Of a stretch of DNA of 6,007 bases, positions 5,979 through 6,007 are shown one piece after another. The notes below the pieces were generated by a model. The model saw only the letters and a program-made list of their open reading frames with translations. It made no database searches and was not told where the DNA came from. The translations under genes and the position numbers were made by a program. Source of the stretch: Candidatus Aphodoplasma excrementigallinarum (GTDB lineage: Bacteria > Bacillota > Clostridia > UBA1381 > UMGS1253); the NCBI GenBank assembly GCA_018713805.1, contig DVOF01000015.1, positions 1 to 6,007 on the forward strand, in the 5' to 3' direction. How positions within the stretch are numbered: position 1 is the first letter of the stretch; every line of letters begins with the position of its first letter.

Positions 5979-6007
5979 CTTTTGATTGAGAGCGCACGCC
6001 CTAATAC

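Noticed and set aside
5965..6007. Possible promoter or regulatory site in the leader
   Set aside because: Only 43 bases are present. Apart from the ribosome site I see no -10/-35 pair, inverted repeat or riboswitch element.
1..6007. Phage, transposon, CRISPR or defence-system content
   Set aside because: No direct or inverted repeat arrays, transposase, integrase or nuclease motifs were seen; all sequence is explained by one surface-protein gene.

Overview
The whole window is taken up by one very large protein-coding gene on the minus strand. It starts at an ATG at 5964..5962 behind a strong Shine-Dalgarno sequence. It then reads without a stop for 1988 codons and is still open at base 1, so its 3' end (the protein's C-terminus) lies outside the window. 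Apart from 43 bases of 5' leader (5965-6007) there is no intergenic DNA. I see no RNA gene, mobile element, CRISPR array or terminator. Residue n of the protein lies at plus-strand bases (5966-3n) to (5964-3(n-1)).

The product is a secreted, mosaic cell-surface protein. In order it shows: a signal peptide (residues 1-28); a first concanavalin A/LamG-like beta-sandwich (about 80-267); a short linker module (299-353); a second ConA-like domain (358-566); a second linker module (595-651) and further beta-rich sequence; a third ConA-like domain (735-930); a third linker module (962-1015); a fibronectin/Ig-type module (about 1043-1118); a NodB/CE4-type polysaccharide deacetylase domain with its metal-binding D-H-H set (about 1135-1390); a beta domain trailing the deacetylase (1400-1471); an Ig-like domain (about 1475-1575); a fourth ConA-like domain (1590-1812); an SbsA/Big_5-type Ig domain (1814-1916); a Pro/Asp linker; and the start of an InlB-B-like repeat (1930 to the window edge). 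The likely role is binding and deacetylating a surface or dietary/host polysaccharide. The substrate cannot be read from the sequence.

The signal peptide, AAAGGGGAAG ribosome site, module types (Big_5, InlB-like repeat, a beta module ending in K-A-Y-L-Y-D) and moderately high GC suggest a Gram-positive anaerobe of the Bacillota (Clostridia), perhaps gut-associated. This is inference from style, not from a marker gene. The missing C-terminus would be expected to carry more repeats and a wall anchor such as SLH domains, but nothing in the window shows this.

Most novelty lies in the architecture: four ConA-like domains with recurring edge motifs, three divergent copies of a roughly 55-residue module in the gaps next to the first three, and one catalytic domain in the middle. 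Long open frames on the plus strand, up to 333 codons, are antisense shadows of this gene.
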